Of a stretch of 64,000 bases of DNA, positions 11,381 through 24,528 are shown piece by piece (within the stretch, counting starts at the first letter, position 1; each line of letters begins with the position of its first letter). A program made the position numbers and the translations under genes. The notes beneath the pieces are model-generated. The model saw nothing but the letters and a program-made list of their open reading frames with translations, ran no database searches and was not told where the DNA came from. Origin of the DNA: Tragulus kanchil (taxonomy: Eukaryota > Chordata > Mammalia > Artiodactyla > Tragulidae); the NCBI GenBank assembly GCA_022376925.1, contig JAIOJX010000032.1:98262794-98326793 (forward strand), written 5' to 3'.

Positions 11381-11404
11381 TCTGCAAAAAAAAAAAAAAA
11401 AAAG

Positions 11405-12442
11405 ACTGGGCTTTCCTCCAGGATAGAGCCACGGTGGCTGGTTTTGAGCTGAGGACCAGGGGAGGAACAGGGTCTGTGTTTTGTTTGGAAAGAGTGTGAT
11501 ATACAACTCCTACAAAGCAGTGCAGTCATAGAATTTTAGAGTGTTTTAGTTTAGTATATTGTTCAGAAACTAAACCAGTTCCCTTTTTTTGTTTGTTTCT
11601 AAATCAAGAAGACACCTCCAAATGGGAAAAATATACCCTTGCTTTTTTTTTTTAAATGTGAATCCTGAGATAATGCATGTGTAAATGCCTAGTTAAATAT
11701 AGTCCTGTGATCCACTAGCATTTAAAAAGGGTAAACACAGAGTTACAGTAATAATATTATTTGTAGTTAATGATATAATTTTATTTACTTGAAATAATCA
11801 GTTAAATTTAGGAAACACATACCCCACATACTCGGTTACCATAACAACTTGGGTGAAAAATTGGAGAACAGATGTTATATCAACCTGTTGATGTTTAATA
11901 ATATGACAGTTTTGAAATTATAGTTATAATATTCAGATTTCAAATTTATATATTCCATAGATAGTCCTTGAAAGAGATACCTTATTTAATTTTTTTCTGT
12001 AAGTATCATCATAGATGTGAATAAGAAATTGTGTAATAACTTGGTGTTGAAATTTACTTGAACGATTTATTTTACAGCTGAGCGCATTTATACTGAATTT
12101 TTTTATTTCTTCTCTCACCAACTCTCTATCATCCTTTTCTTGGTGATGGGGAAGGGGATAGAGAATAACACAGTCTGTAGGCAAGGCATTTAATTTGAAA
12201 TTACTAGTTGTTTGGGGTTATATTATTGTAATCATAATTTTGAAAAGGATTTATTTTTTAATGCTCTTAGAACTTTCAGTGTCAGCTTTACTTGTAAACT
12301 GTTTTTTAAATCTCAGATTTCAAATTTACTACATTTAATTTTTAGGTATGAGAATCACTCAGTGGCAGATCATAAATGCATTCATGTTAATCTCATTTTA
12401 TTTCAAATTCTTTAAACTTTGAGGAAGCCGGGAGTTTTAACT
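11405..12442. other. Intronic sequence, nothing recognised
   Basis: AT-rich intron with no repeat or exon that I can name. Short open frames are scattered and unremarkable. Confidence 0.5.
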
Positions 12443-14650
12443 CAAATGTAAATCATTCATACATATTTATAATTGAACAAAGTAAATGCATAAATCATTA
12501 ATATTATACATCTCATAAGAAGAAAATATGAGAGTGTTTAACATCGAAGTGAAATGTCGTTATTGGCCAATGTACACAAACATACACTGTTCACCTTACA
12601 GAGTTTCATTTTGTCTGACATGAAGAGTGTTGAGGAAAAGGCAAATATCATAGCAGCCACTGTAATTGAATTGGCCTCTGAATCATATAAAACAAGAAAG
12701 CCTGACAGTACTATTGTCTAAAACCTTAAAAAAACATTGGGGTACCTGTGATATGTATCTACTTGAGGCTGAAGTGAATGGGCTATTAGAAAAACATTGT
12801 TTTTAGGGGAAAGAGAAAAATAATGATATTTTTAGAAAAACATGTTTAAAAAGTGTAGGTGATTTTTTTTTCCTGTTTCAAAGGCGGCTTTTAATCTAAC
12901 CATGAAGCTTCTTTGGCATTAATTTTTTTCCCTTTTTGTGTTTTAAACTTAGTTTATTTTTTATGCATAAGTAATTGCTATTCTACTTGATATGTAGTAT
13001 CTAGAAGGATCCTGATATGTACCAGCAATTGTTTTTTTTGTTTACTTCAATAAATTTTATTTGCCTTAAATTAATCTCTATTGTGCAAGAGAGGAAAAAT
13101 CCAGGTTACTGTCAATTTCCAGACTCATTAACCAGGAAACTAGTCTTGGTATAAATGTGTACTAATCAAGATTTTAGTTCAGACAGGTTTTTACACCTTC
13201 TTGTTTTTCAATATATTTCTTGAGGCAATGGTTTTTATAAATACTTCAGTTGTTAAACTAAGAATAAATACAACCATTTCTTAATACATGATTTTCATAT
13301 GTTAGGAGTGGTTGATTATAAATTTTATTTGAAAACTTTTCCATATTATGTTATCATTCCAGAGGATAATTTACCTGTGTCAAGGTGACCTTAATTTTTA
13401 ATACTTTACATTTACTTAAAATTTTTAGTTATTTATACTTAATTATCTTTGGCCACTTAAAAATTTGATTTCCATTGCAGTTTATGAAAGGAAATGAAAT
13501 GAGTTAGAGAAATAAAAAATGTTAAGGTAAAATCATGAACTTAACGCAAATGTAAATCATTCATACATATTTATAATTGAACAAAGTAAATGCATAAATC
13601 ATTAATATTATACATCTCATAAGAAGAAAATATGAGAGTGTTTAACATCGAAGTGAAATGTCGTTATTGGCCAATGTACACAAACATACACTGTTCACCT
13701 TACAGAGTTTCATTTTGTCTGACATGAAGAGTGTTGAGGAAAAGGCAAATATCATAGCAGCCACTGTAATTGAATTGGCCTCTGAATCATATAAAACAAG
13801 AAAGCCTGACAGTACTATTGTCTAAAACCTTAAAAAAACATTGGGGTACCTGTGATATGTATCTACTTGAGGCTGAAGTGAATGGGCTATTAGAAAAACA
13901 TTGTTTTTAGGGGAAAGAGAAAAATAATGATATTTTTAGAAAAACATGTTTAAAAAGTGTAGGTGATTTTTTTTTCCTGTTTCAAAGGCGGCTTTTAATC
14001 TAACCATGAAGCTTCTTTGGCATTAATTTTTTTCCCTTTTTGTGTTTTAAACTTAGTTTATTTTTTATGCATAAGTAATTGCTATTCTACTTGATATGTA
14101 GTATCTAGAAGGATCCTGATATGTACCAGCAATTGTTTTTTTTGTTTACTTCAATAAATTTTATTTGCCTTAAATTAATCTCTATTGTGCAAGAGAGGAA
14201 AAATCCAGGTTACTGTCAATTTCCAGACTCATTAACCAGGAAACTAGTCTTGGTATAAATGTGTACTAATCAAGATTTTAGTTCAGACAGGTTTTTACAC
14301 CTTCTTGTTTTTCAATATATTTCTTGAGGCAATGGTTTTTATAAATACTTCAGTTGTTAAACTAAGAATAAATACAACCATTTCTTAATACATGATTTTC
14401 ATATGTTAGGAGTGGTTGATTATAAATTTTATTTGAAAACTTTTCCATATTATGTTATCATTCCAGAGGATAATTTACCTGTGTCAAGGTGACCTTAATT
14501 TTTAATACTTTACATTTACTTAAAATTTTTAGTTATTTATACTTAATTATCTTTGGCCACTTAAAAATTTGATTTCCATTGCAGTTTATGAAAGGAAATG
14601 AAATGAGTTAGAGAAATAAAAAATGTTAAGGTAAAATCATGACTTAACGC
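12443..14650. repeat. Tandem duplication 4, period 1104
   Basis: Bases 12443-13546 recur at 13547-14650 with almost no differences over an AT-rich segment that contains no recognised repeat. The join lies at CGCAAATGTAA. The natural continuation CGCAAATATAA is seen at about 14648. Confidence 0.96.
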
Positions 14651-14671
14651 AAATATAAAATGAATCATGTT

Positions 14672-14880
14672 GCTATGCTAGGTTGTTCAGTTGTATTTGA
14701 CTCTGCAACCCTATTGGACTGTAGCCCACCAGGATCTTCCATCAATGGAGTTTGCCAGGCAAGAATATTGGAGTGGGTTGCCATGCCCTCCTCCAGGGAA
14801 TCTTCCCCATCCTAGGAATCAAACCAGGGTCTCCTGCAGGCAAATTCTTTACCAGCTGAACTACCAGCTGAACCAAGCCC
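14672..14880 (-). mobile_element. Bov-tA SINE
   Basis: Antisense BovB-type body (TTGGACTGTAGCCCACCAGG, GGCAAGAATATTGGAGTGGG) followed by the complement of a diverged tRNA head. Confidence 0.88.
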
Positions 14881-15815
14881 ATCTGAGGTTTTATTTATTA
14901 CTAATGAGGTAGCCAGTAAAATCTTGTAGATAGCTCAAATGACTTTACAAGTAGGTGCAAAACTGACACACTCATAAGGCAGTAATCAATTGCATTCTGC
15001 CAGATAGTTTCTTTTCTTTTCTATGGACTAATTTCATTTGCATTGTTTTAAGTTTTCTACAACTTACACAGTGGTAAAATAACTAAGGCCATGAAAGGCG
15101 GAGATAATACTCAGGGATGTATTTGATAGGACAGCAAATGATCTTTTATTGTCCATTTCAAATTCTTTCACAGTTTTCTCTCTTTATTCCCTATTATCTT
15201 CCAATAACTTTTCAAGTAGACATCAAATCAGATCATTCTGTCATACTAATAGAAAACAAGGTTTTTTGTTGTTGTTGTTATTTTTAAGTAGCCATATATT
15301 GTGTTTTCTGTTTCCTAAAGTGGTAACCTCCTATTTTGATTATTTTTTAGATTTGTTTCTGGTGAATTTTTGGATTGAGGTTATTGATACTAAAATTTCA
15401 GATCTTTAAATTTTCCGGGGTTTGATGTGAAGGGACCACTTTAATTTTCAGAAGAAATATTTAAATTTCTCATGAGCCTATGATATAAATACTTCAGTTG
15501 TTAAACTAAGAATAAATACAACCATTTCTTAATACATGATTTTCATATGTTAGGAGTGGTTGATTATAAATTTTATTTGAAAACTTTTCCATATTATGTT
15601 ATCATTCCAGAGGATAATTTACCTGTGTCAAGGTGACCTTAATTTTTAATACTTTACATTTACTTAAAATTTTTAGTTATTTATACTTAATTATCTTTGG
15701 CCACTTAAAAATTTGATTTCCATTGCAGTTTATGAAAGGAAATGAAATGAGTTAGAGAAATAAAAAATGTTAAGGTAAAATCATGACTTAACGCAAATAT
15801 AAAATGAATCATGTT

Positions 15816-16024
15816 GCTATGCTAGGTTGTTCAGTTGTATTTGACTCTGCAACCCTATTGGACTGTAGCCCACCAGGATCTTCCATCAATGGAGTTTGCC
15901 AGGCAAGAATATTGGAGTGGGTTGCCATGCCCTCCTCCAGGGAATCTTCCCCATCCTAGGAATCAAACCAGGGTCTCCTGCAGGCAAATTCTTTACCAGC
16001 TGAACTACCAGCTGAACCAAGCCC
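15816..16024 (-). mobile_element. Duplicate of the 14672 Bov-tA SINE
   Basis: Second copy produced by tandem duplication 5. Confidence 0.88.
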
Positions 16025-16777
16025 ATCTGAGGTTTTATTTATTACTAATGAGGTAGCCAGTAAAATCTTGTAGATAGCTCAAATGACTTTACAAGTAGGT
16101 GCAAAACTGACACACTCATAAGGCAGTAATCAATTGCATTCTGCCAGATAGTTTCTTTTCTTTTCTATGGACTAATTTCATTTGCATTGTTTTAAGTTTT
16201 CTACAACTTACACAGTGGTAAAATAACTAAGGCCATGAAAGGCGGAGATAATACTCAGGGATGTATTTGATAGGACAGCAAATGATCTTTTATTGTCCAT
16301 TTCAAATTCTTTCACAGTTTTCTCTCTTTATTCCCTATTATCTTCCAATAACTTTTCAAGTAGACATCAAATCAGATCATTCTGTCATACTAATAGAAAA
16401 CAAGGTTTTTTGTTGTTGTTGTTATTTTTAAGTAGCCATATATTGTGTTTTCTGTTTCCTAAAGTGGTAACCTCCTATTTTGATTATTTTTTTTTAGATT
16501 TGTTTCTGGTGAATTTTTGGATTGAGGTTATTGATACTAAAATTTCAGATCTTTGGAAAGTATATGCTTACCTTCAGAAATTAAGGAAGAGAGTTGGAAA
16601 TTCAGAGGGTGTGAAGGGACCACTTTAATTTTTCAGAAGAAATATTTAAATTTCTCATGAGCTATTTAGAACTAAATATATAGATGTAAAATCAAGATTG
16701 AAGTTACCTGAGTATAAAAATGACAGAGGCAAAGAGAAAATAGAAAAAAGTTTTTTTAAAGAAAAAAAATATTTTTA

Positions 16778-17094
16778 AAAAAATATTTATTTATTTATTT
16801 ATTTTGGGCGGGGGTCGGGTTGGGGAGGGAGGGGAACGGGCAGGCCATTTCTATTGGTTTTTCACTTCTCCATTTTCATCTGTCCTTGTTCTTTGGCTCC
16901 TGAGGGCCTCCCATCGCGGTGGCCTCTGTTGTTGCAGAGCGCCGGCGCATGCGCGCCAGAGCTCCGGTTCGGTCATTGGACACATCCGTCCAGCCACTCC
17001 GCGGCACGTGGGATCTTCCCAGGCGAGAGATCGAACCGGCGCCCCTTGCACTGCAAGGCGGTGTCCTTACCCACTGGACCACCATGGGAAGCCC
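16778..17094 (-). mobile_element. CHR-like SINE, young C-rich-tail subfamily
   Basis: Antisense element with a (TTTA)n tail, then the G-rich segment GGGCGGGGGTCGGG, the CpG-rich body and the head complement ending GGGAAGCCC. It carries a GCGCATGCGC palindrome at 16945-16954. Confidence 0.9.
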
Positions 17095-17260
17095 AAAATT
17101 TTAGTTTTACTTTTGATAAAAATATAAAAATATATTTAAAGATAGAGAATAACCTGAATAATTTAATGAACCCCCATTTTTCATTCATTCAGTAGTATCA
17201 ACCTTTTTATGCACTTGCTTCATCTGCCCCTTCTCTTATTTCTGTCCCCAGAAGTGTTTT

Positions 17261-17603
17261 TTTTTTTTTTTTAACATTTATTTATTTATTTATTTTGGCG
17301 GGGGTGGGGAGGGAGGGGGATGGGGTGGGAGGTGTGGGCGGGCCACTTCCGCTGGTCTTTCATTTGTCTAGTTTCATCCATCTTTGTTCTTTGGCCCGCG
17401 TGGGCCTCCCATCGCGGTGACACATCTGTTGTCGCAGAGCTCCGGCTCTGGGCGCACGCGCTCCAGAGCTTCGGCTCGGTAACTGGACACATCATCGGTC
17501 CAGCCGCCCTGCGGCACGTGGGATCTTCCCAGGCCAGGGATGGAACCGGCGCCCCTTGCACTGCAAGGCGGTGTCCTTACCCACTGGACCACCAGGGAAG
17601 CCC
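17261..17603 (-). mobile_element. CHR-like SINE, young C-rich-tail subfamily
   Basis: Antisense element with a long T run, (TTTA)n tail, G-rich segment, CpG-rich body and head complement. The flanking duplication CCCAGAAGTGTTTT is perfect at about 17247-17260 and 17604-17617, showing a recent insertion. It lies in the same orientation as its neighbour at 16778. Confidence 0.92.
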
Positions 17604-17619
17604 CCCAGAAGTGTTTTAT

Positions 17620-18285
17620 TGCAAATACTAGACATGAGTGCTTTCCCTCCTAATTACTTCAATGTTCATTTTAGAAAGTAGTATCATTTTCTTCCATAAT
17701 CATACTGTTATCATAGGTAAGAAAATTACATAATTCCTCCTTAATAAAATTAAATATCCTTGCATACCCAAATTTCAAAATACAACTGGTTTATTCAAAT
17801 CATGATCTGCCAGATCCACGCATTGCATTTCATTGCTATGTCCCTGAAGTGTCTGACATTAGAACAGTGCCCCTGCCATTTTTTGCTCTTAAATATGTCA
17901 TTGATATGTTGAATAAGTCTAGACCCACATCTAGATTTACCTGACTGCTTCTTTGTTGTACTGACCAACTTTGTTTCTCTATATACACGTGAATGGAAGC
18001 TGACTTTTATATGAGGTGCAGGTAGGCCTCATATGGCTTCACATGAGGAGTCTCTTAGTCTGACTGCTGCTCTGTGTTCAGCTGTCACATTCGATCAGGG
18101 CGTTTGGAAGGCAGTGGGCTAATTAACCTTCCTTTGGGAATGTGGTTTTCCCTCTTATGGCCAGCAAGTGATTGTGGAGTGGGGATATGGCACTCTGCAA
18201 AAGATCCAGTTCTTCACAACCTGATGGAGGAAATAGCGTCCTCCTCTCTCTCAAAAAGGCTAAATAAGCTGATTGTGTGTCTTCA
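17620..18285. other. Intronic sequence, nothing recognised
   Basis: Mixed-composition intron between two SINEs. No exon or repeat family could be named. Confidence 0.5.
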
Positions 18286-18287
18286 GA

Positions 18288-18509
18288 AAGTGAAAGTGTT
18301 AGTCACTCCATCATGTCTGACACTTTGGGACCCCATGGACTGGAGCCCTTCAGGCTCCTCTGTCCATAGAGTTCTCCAGGCAAACATACTGGAGTGCGGT
18401 GCCATTTCCTTCTCCAGGGGTCTTCCTGACCCAAAGATCATACCCACGTTACTTATGACTCCTGCATTGGCAGGTGGGTTCTTTACCATGAGCGCCACCT
18501 GGGAAACTC
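18288..18509 (-). mobile_element. Bov-tA SINE
   Basis: Antisense body beginning AAAGTGAAAGTGTTAGTCAC, with CCCATGGACTGGAGCC and CCATTTCCTTCTCCAGGGG. It ends in the tRNA head complement GCGCCACCTGGGAA. Confidence 0.9.
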
Positions 18510-18698
18510 ATATTTTCTTCTGAAATATGTAAAATCTTTTGTAACAGTGTTGGTGATATAACTTTTTTGGGGGAGACTAAAATCATGTGTATGCAATATA
18601 AAGTGTTATGGTTCAAATTGTCAAATATAGTACATTAAAATAAATATAACAAAAATGAAAGGGTGGGTGGCCACATGAAAATTAAAATTGTGTGGGGA

Positions 18699-18974
18699 GG
18701 GCTTCCCTGGTGATCCAGTGGATAAAGAGTCTACCTTGCAGTGCAAGGAGCACCAGTTCGATCCCTGCCCCTGGAAGATCCCACGTGCCACAGAGCAGTT
18801 GGACTGGTGTGTCCGATTATGAGCTAGCACTCTGGAGCACATATACCCAGAGCTGATGCTTTGCAACAGGAGGGGCCACTGCAATGGGAGGCCCACACAG
18901 GCCAAAGAACAAAGGTGGATGAAATATAGAAAACCAATAAAAGAGGCCAAAATAAGAAAAAAATACTTATTAAA
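18699..18974 (+). mobile_element. CHR-like SINE, plain A-tail group
   Basis: Complete sense element starting GGGCTTCCCTGGTGATCCAG and ending in an A-rich tail. The flanks AAATTGTGTGGGGA at 18685-18698 and 18975-18988 form a perfect 14-base duplication. Confidence 0.9.
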
Positions 18975-21174
18975 AAATTGTGTGGGGATAAGACAAGAAA
19001 GTCCATAAACAATAAGAGTAGTGATACATTTTCATGGGTTGCTGTCAAACTTATATGTAAAGGAAATGTTATTAATTTAAATGTCTATATTAATAAGACA
19101 GAAAAAGAAAAAAGGAAGTGTGATACACCCCAGCCAGGGAAAATACCATTAATAAAATTAAGCAGAAATAAGCAAAATTACAATAGTTCTTTCTCTGGGA
19201 AGTTTAGTTAAATTGAAAATCATCGATTCGTTAAATAAAGAATAAACTGTAAATATGATCAGGAGAGGAGCTATAATAATTAAAAGAAATAGGAGAATGT
19301 TGCTTTTAGTTGGATGTTAATTAATGGGTGGGGTAAAAATCAGAAGTAATTAAAATATGTGCATGCATACACGCGCATGTGTGAATATTGCCAAAGTAGA
19401 TGCAGCTAGAAGTAGAAATTGTAACTGGAATGAACCTCCTCAAATCAAAATGTGAGAAAGAGGTAAGATGTAATTAAATCAATAAAGATAACTGTATTAG
19501 AAACCCCGAAAGTCATAACAAATTAGCAAAGAAAAGGACACCTAGCCCCGATGCAGATTAACTTTGGAGAAGTTTTTCTAAAGTTCATAGAACAATTACT
19601 CAGTACATAATGAATTCCAGCTTCAAAATATAGAAAGAGACATTGTTAAATTATTTGATGAGCAAAAATGTTAATCATTTTGTGAGCAAAAAATGATTTG
19701 ATTTTAACAGTTTGATAACACCACCTTTAAAAGAATTTGTGGATTGGTGTTACTAACAAGCAAACAATACAGAACTGTTTAACAGTAATTATTTACTATG
19801 TGTAAGTAAATTATCCTCAGATGTATGGGTAGTGTAATAACCAGTTAACACGGAGGAGGGAATTTAGGACTCATCTTTAATTTCTCTCTCCCTTTCCCCT
19901 CTACATCTTGCCAATCAGAAGATTTTGCACTGCCTCCACAAGGCATTAGGGATGTGTTCCCTTCTCAACATTGCTGCCACCATAATAAAAGTCACCAGCG
20001 TCTCTTCCCCAGGCTAGCTGCAGTCATCTCCTGTTTTAATCTTCTTATTCCACATTTCACCATAAGAAAAAGATACTTATTAAAAAATTGTGTGGGGATA
20101 AGACAAGAAAGTCCATAAACAATAAGAGTAGTGATACATTTTCATGGGTTGCTGTCAAACTTATATGTAAAGGAAATGTTATTAATTTAAATGTCTATAT
20201 TAATAAGACAGAAAAAGAAAAAAGGAAGTGTGATACACCCCAGCCAGGGAAAATACCATTAATAAAATTAAGCAGAAATAAGCAAAATTACAATAGTTCT
20301 TTCTCTGGGAAGTTTAGTTAAATTGAAAATCATCGATTCGTTAAATAAAGAATAAACTGTAAATATGATCAGGAGAGGAGCTATAATAATTAAAAGAAAT
20401 AGGAGAATGTTGCTTTTAGTTGGATGTTAATTAATGGGTGGGGTAAAAATCAGAAGTAATTAAAATATGTGCATGCATACACGCGCATGTGTGAATATTG
20501 CCAAAGTAGATGCAGCTAGAAGTAGAAATTGTAACTGGAATGAACCTCCTCAAATCAAAATGTGAGAAAGAGGTAAGATGTAATTAAATCAATAAAGATA
20601 ACTGTATTAGAAACCCCGAAAGTCATAACAAATTAGCAAAGAAAAGGACACCTAGCCCCGATGCAGATTAACTTTGGAGAAGTTTTCTAACGTTCAGAGA
20701 ACAATGACTCAGTACATAATGAATTCCAGCTTCAAAATATAGAAAGAGACATTGTTAAATTATTTGATGAGCAAAAATGTTAATCATTTTGTGAGCAAAA
20801 AATGATTTGATTTTAACAGTTTGATAACACCACCTTTAAAAGAATTTGTGGATTGGTGTTACTAACAAGCAAACAATACAGAACTGTTTAACAGTAATTA
20901 TTTACTATGTGTAAGTAAATTATCCTCAGATGTATGGGTAGTGTAATAACCAGTTAACACGGAGGAGGGAATTTAGGACTCATCTTTAATTTCTCTCTCC
21001 CTTTCCCCTCTACATCTTGCCAATCAGAAGATTTTGCACTGCCTCCACAAGGCATTAGGGATGTGTTCCCTTCTCAACATTGCTGCCACCATAATAAAAG
21101 TCACCAGCGTCTCTTCCCCAGGCTAGCTGCAGTCATCTCCTGTTTTAATCTTCTTATTCCACATTTCACCATAA
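18963..21174. repeat. Tandem duplication 6, period 1110
   Basis: Bases 18963-20072 recur at 20073-21174. The join sits in the SINE's A-rich tail, where the ATAAGAAAAA phrase provides microhomology. Small clustered differences occur near 19575 and 20685 (AAAGTTCATAGAACAATTAC versus AACGTTCAGAGAACAATGAC). Confidence 0.96.
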
Positions 21175-21690
21175 TTGCTAACAACCTATTTTCAATACAC
21201 TAGCCAGAATGCTCTTTTTTATGTTACTCCTATGCTTTCAGTGGCGTCTCATTTAACTTTGACTAATAATCGAGACTCCTTACTCTGTAAATCATGTAAT
21301 TTGGTCATTGTCTGCCTCTCGCGTTTTCTCACATATTGCTCTCCTCAGGTTTTCCTTGATTCCAGCTGTTTCACATGGAGTCTGTTCCCTCCTTACAGCC
21401 CCTCTGCTGATTCGTCTGCCTGGAACATTCTTCCCTCAACTCTTTATACAAACTTACCAACCTGGGGAGGCTTTTCCTGATCCCCTACAGTCTCAAAAAG
21501 CTTCTCTTCCCAGCAGTCATTCTGCAACACTTCTGGTATCTTCTTGTACTTAACTAAAGGTCCCTTGTTTGCTTGATCACTCTCTTATCTCCTCCCCCAG
21601 AGTGTAGGGCCCTGTTCACTGATGAATCCATAACACCCGGGACCATTTCTGAGATATTTAGTGAATATTTGTTAAATTATTGCATGGTGG
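21174..21690 (+). mobile_element. L2 LINE 3' region, sense
   Basis: Sense L2 with phrases TCTGCCTGGAACATTCTTCC and GAGGCTTTTCCTGATCCCC, then AGAGTGTAGGGCCCTG and the terminal TTTAGTGAATATTTGTTAAA. The order matches the L2 3' end. Confidence 0.75.
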
Positions 21691-21886
21691 GGAAAAATAG
21701 GAAAGTTAAGTAATAAAATATTGGATTAAAAATGGAAAAATTAGACAGTGCAATTGAATAACAGTTACATTCCCACAGAAGCTTAGCATGTAGCAAATAA
21801 ATAACTCATAATGGGCAAGGATGCTTATAGGAAGCAGTGAAAAAGTAGCAGAGGTCTAAGGAGTCTGGAGTTTTAATTTTGACCCA

Positions 21887-22057
21887 GTGGTGTAACTTTG
21901 ACTCTTTGTGACTCCTTGGACTGTGGCCTTCCTGACTCCAGGCAAGAATACTGGAGTGGGTAGCCATTCCCTTCTCCAAGGAATCTTCCCGATCCAGGAA
22001 TCAAACCCAGATCTCCTGCATTGCAGACTGATTCTTTGCTATCTGAGCCGGTGGAGA
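21887..22057 (-). mobile_element. Bov-tA SINE, left arm of an inverted pair
   Basis: Antisense body with GGCAAGAATACTGGAGTGGG and CAAACCCAGATCTCCTGCAT, ending at the head complement. The sense element at 22058 follows directly. Confidence 0.85.
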
Positions 22058-22300
22058 AGCCCTGGTGGTTCACTAGCCACTTCACAGGTGGTGCTAGTGG
22101 TAAGGAACTTACTTGCCAATGCAGGAGCCCCAAAGAGACATAATGAGGCGGATTTGATCCCCAGGTCAGGAAGATCCCCTGGAGAAGGAAATGGAATCCA
22201 ACTCCAGTATTCTTGCATGGAGAATTCCTTGGACAGAGGAGCCTGTGGGGCTACAGTGTATAGGGTCTCAAAGAGTTGGACACAGCTGAGGTGACAGCAT
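22058..22300 (+). mobile_element. Bov-tA SINE, right arm of an inverted pair
   Basis: Sense tRNA-like head with an inserted or duplicated stretch (CTAGCCACTTCACAGGTGGTGCTAGTGG). The BovB-derived body follows, ending GAGTTGGACACAGCTGAGG. Confidence 0.85.
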
Positions 22301-23404
22301 GCACTCACAGCCTACCTTTGAGGTGGCTACCTAATCTACCATTCAGTTTTTTCTTTATCGGTAAAATTGAGATAGCATATCTCCTGGATGTTTAATGAAG
22401 ATTTTATATATTTGTGTGGAGGTCCTACCTCCTTGCCTCTTGCCTCTTTGCCTTTCTCTGTCCTTCCCTCCATTATAAGACACTTTAATGATAAGTGTTT
22501 AACACCGGCCCCAAGATTTCAAAGTGGTTCATAGCATAACACCAATTTAGGTAAAATACCTGGCACAATGCAAGGCACATAGAAAATGAATGCTAAATGT
22601 TAGATCCTTTCTCTCCTACTGGGAATCTTTACGCTGACTAATCCCATATTTAACTCCAGGTATTCCATGGAATTCTTAGAACTATATATTCTTGTTGTAA
22701 GAGTGCATTCCTGTTTTCTCTTAGGCTGTAAAATCTCTTAATGTTTTTCCTATGACATTTAGCATTATGATTTATTCATAGCTTGTGTTCTATAAATATT
22801 TGTTTAAAATTCAGCATGCATTTATTAAGAATTATGTGCAGTGCATGGAGTTAAATACAGAAAACAGTAAAGGAAAAGGCATATTCTAGCTATAGAGTGG
22901 GAAAATATTGCTTACTTTAAAAGAGAGGAAGGCATATTTAATAAAGTAATTTGAATTTATAAAAAATAAAAGATGCTGATACCACAAAATGTAATAAAAT
23001 AAATGTGGAAAAGAAAGTGAAAAAAAGAATATTTTACCAACATACATGATAAAAATCTTACTATGCAAAAGAGATGAAGATTTGATGGAAATATATGTGG
23101 TCTGTAACTGGATTCTGCTTTATAGGTAGAGGAGAAAAACAGTTCACATATGAAGAAATACTAATACAAACCTTTATGAAGAATATATCATTTTTCTATC
23201 TGTTAAGGAATTGTAGCTCAGATGTCTCCAAAGTACATTTTACTCAGTAAAAGATTTACCCAAGAAACATAGGGTGATACAACCCACCCCCCCCAAACCA
23301 AAACACAAAACACACTAGTACATGTAATGCAGAAGTATTAAACACAGAAACAACAAAAGTGGGTTCTAATTCCTTTTTTCTAAGCCTTTTTACTTTTCCA
23401 TGTG

Positions 23405-23617
23405 CTGTGCTGTGCTAAGTGACTTCAGTCGTGTCTGACTTTGTGACGCTATGGACTGTAGCCCGCCAGACTCCTCCATTCCTGGGATTCTCCAGGCAAG
23501 AATGGTGAAGTGGGTTGCCATGCCCTCCTCCAGGGTATCTTCCTAATCCAGGAATTGAACCATCTCTTGCATCTCCTGAATTGGCAGGCAGGTTCTTTAC
23601 TACTAGTGCCACCTGGG
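23405..23617 (-). mobile_element. Bov-tA SINE
   Basis: Antisense GTGCTAAGTGACTTCAGTCG body and tRNA head complement ending AGTGCCACCTGGGA. Confidence 0.92.
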
Positions 23618-23629
23618 ATTATTTCCATG

Positions 23630-24019
23630 CCAACTTTTAAAAAGATAGGCTTATTAGGAGAAATTTTAGATTCATAGCAAAATTGAATGAAAGGTACAAT
23701 TCTCCACCTACCTCTTGCTTCCATGTCGACAGCCTCCCCTCTATAAAAATCCTGTAGCAGAGTGACATTTAACATTTCTTACCATAGGTGAACCTACATT
23801 GCCCCATTATTGTAACCCAAAGTTCATCGTTTACACTAGGGTTCACTCCTGGTTGTGCATTCGGTGTTGTTTTGACAAATGTATAATGACATGTATTTAT
23901 CCTTAGAGTACCACATGGAATAGTTTTATTACCCTGAAAATACTCTCTGCTCCTTCTGTCCATCCCTCTTTTCCCCCTGACCACCATGATCTTTTTAGTG
24001 CTTCCGTAGTTTGTCTTTG
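23630..24019 (-). mobile_element. Old L1 (L1M-type) 3' part
   Basis: Antisense L1M phrases: CATTTCTTACCATAGGTGAACC, TTTACACTAGGGTTCACTCC, TTGACAAATGTATAATGACATG and CTGACCACCATGATCTTTTTAG. Confidence 0.75.
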
Positions 24020-24528
24020 CTTAAAAGGCATATTTAATAAGTTTAAAAGAGGAAGGCATATTTAATAAAGTAATTTGAATTTATAAAAAATAAAAGATGC
24101 TGATACCACAAAATGTAATAAAATAAATGTGGAAAAGAAAGTGAAAAAAAGAATATTTTACCAACATACATGATAAAAATCTTACTATGCAAAAGAGATG
24201 AAGATTTGATGGAAATATATGTGGTCTGTAACTGGATTCTGCTTTATAGGTAGAGGAGAAAAACAGTTCACATATGAAGAAATACTAATACAAACCTTTA
24301 TGAAGAATATATCATTTTTCTATCTGTTAAGGAATTGTAGCTCAGATGTCTCCAAAGTACATTTTACTCAGTAAAAGATTTACCCAAGAAACATAGGGTG
24401 ATACAACCCACCCCCCCCAAACCAAAACACAAAACACACTAGTACATGTAATGCAGAAGTATTAAACACAGAAACAACAAAAGTGGGTTCTAATTCCTTT
24501 TTTCTAAGCCTTTTTACTTTTCCATGTG

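Larger units (their letters stand above)
14341..16662. repeat. Tandem duplication 5, period 1144
   Basis: The unit starting ATAAATACTTCAGTTG at 14341 recurs at 15485 and runs to about 16662. It overlaps duplication 4, so the stretch 13238-13540 also appears at 14341 and 15485. At 15407-15430 the first copy has altered bases and lacks about 40 bases present at 16555-16610. A T run is 6 long at 15344 and 9 long near 16488. Confidence 0.95.
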
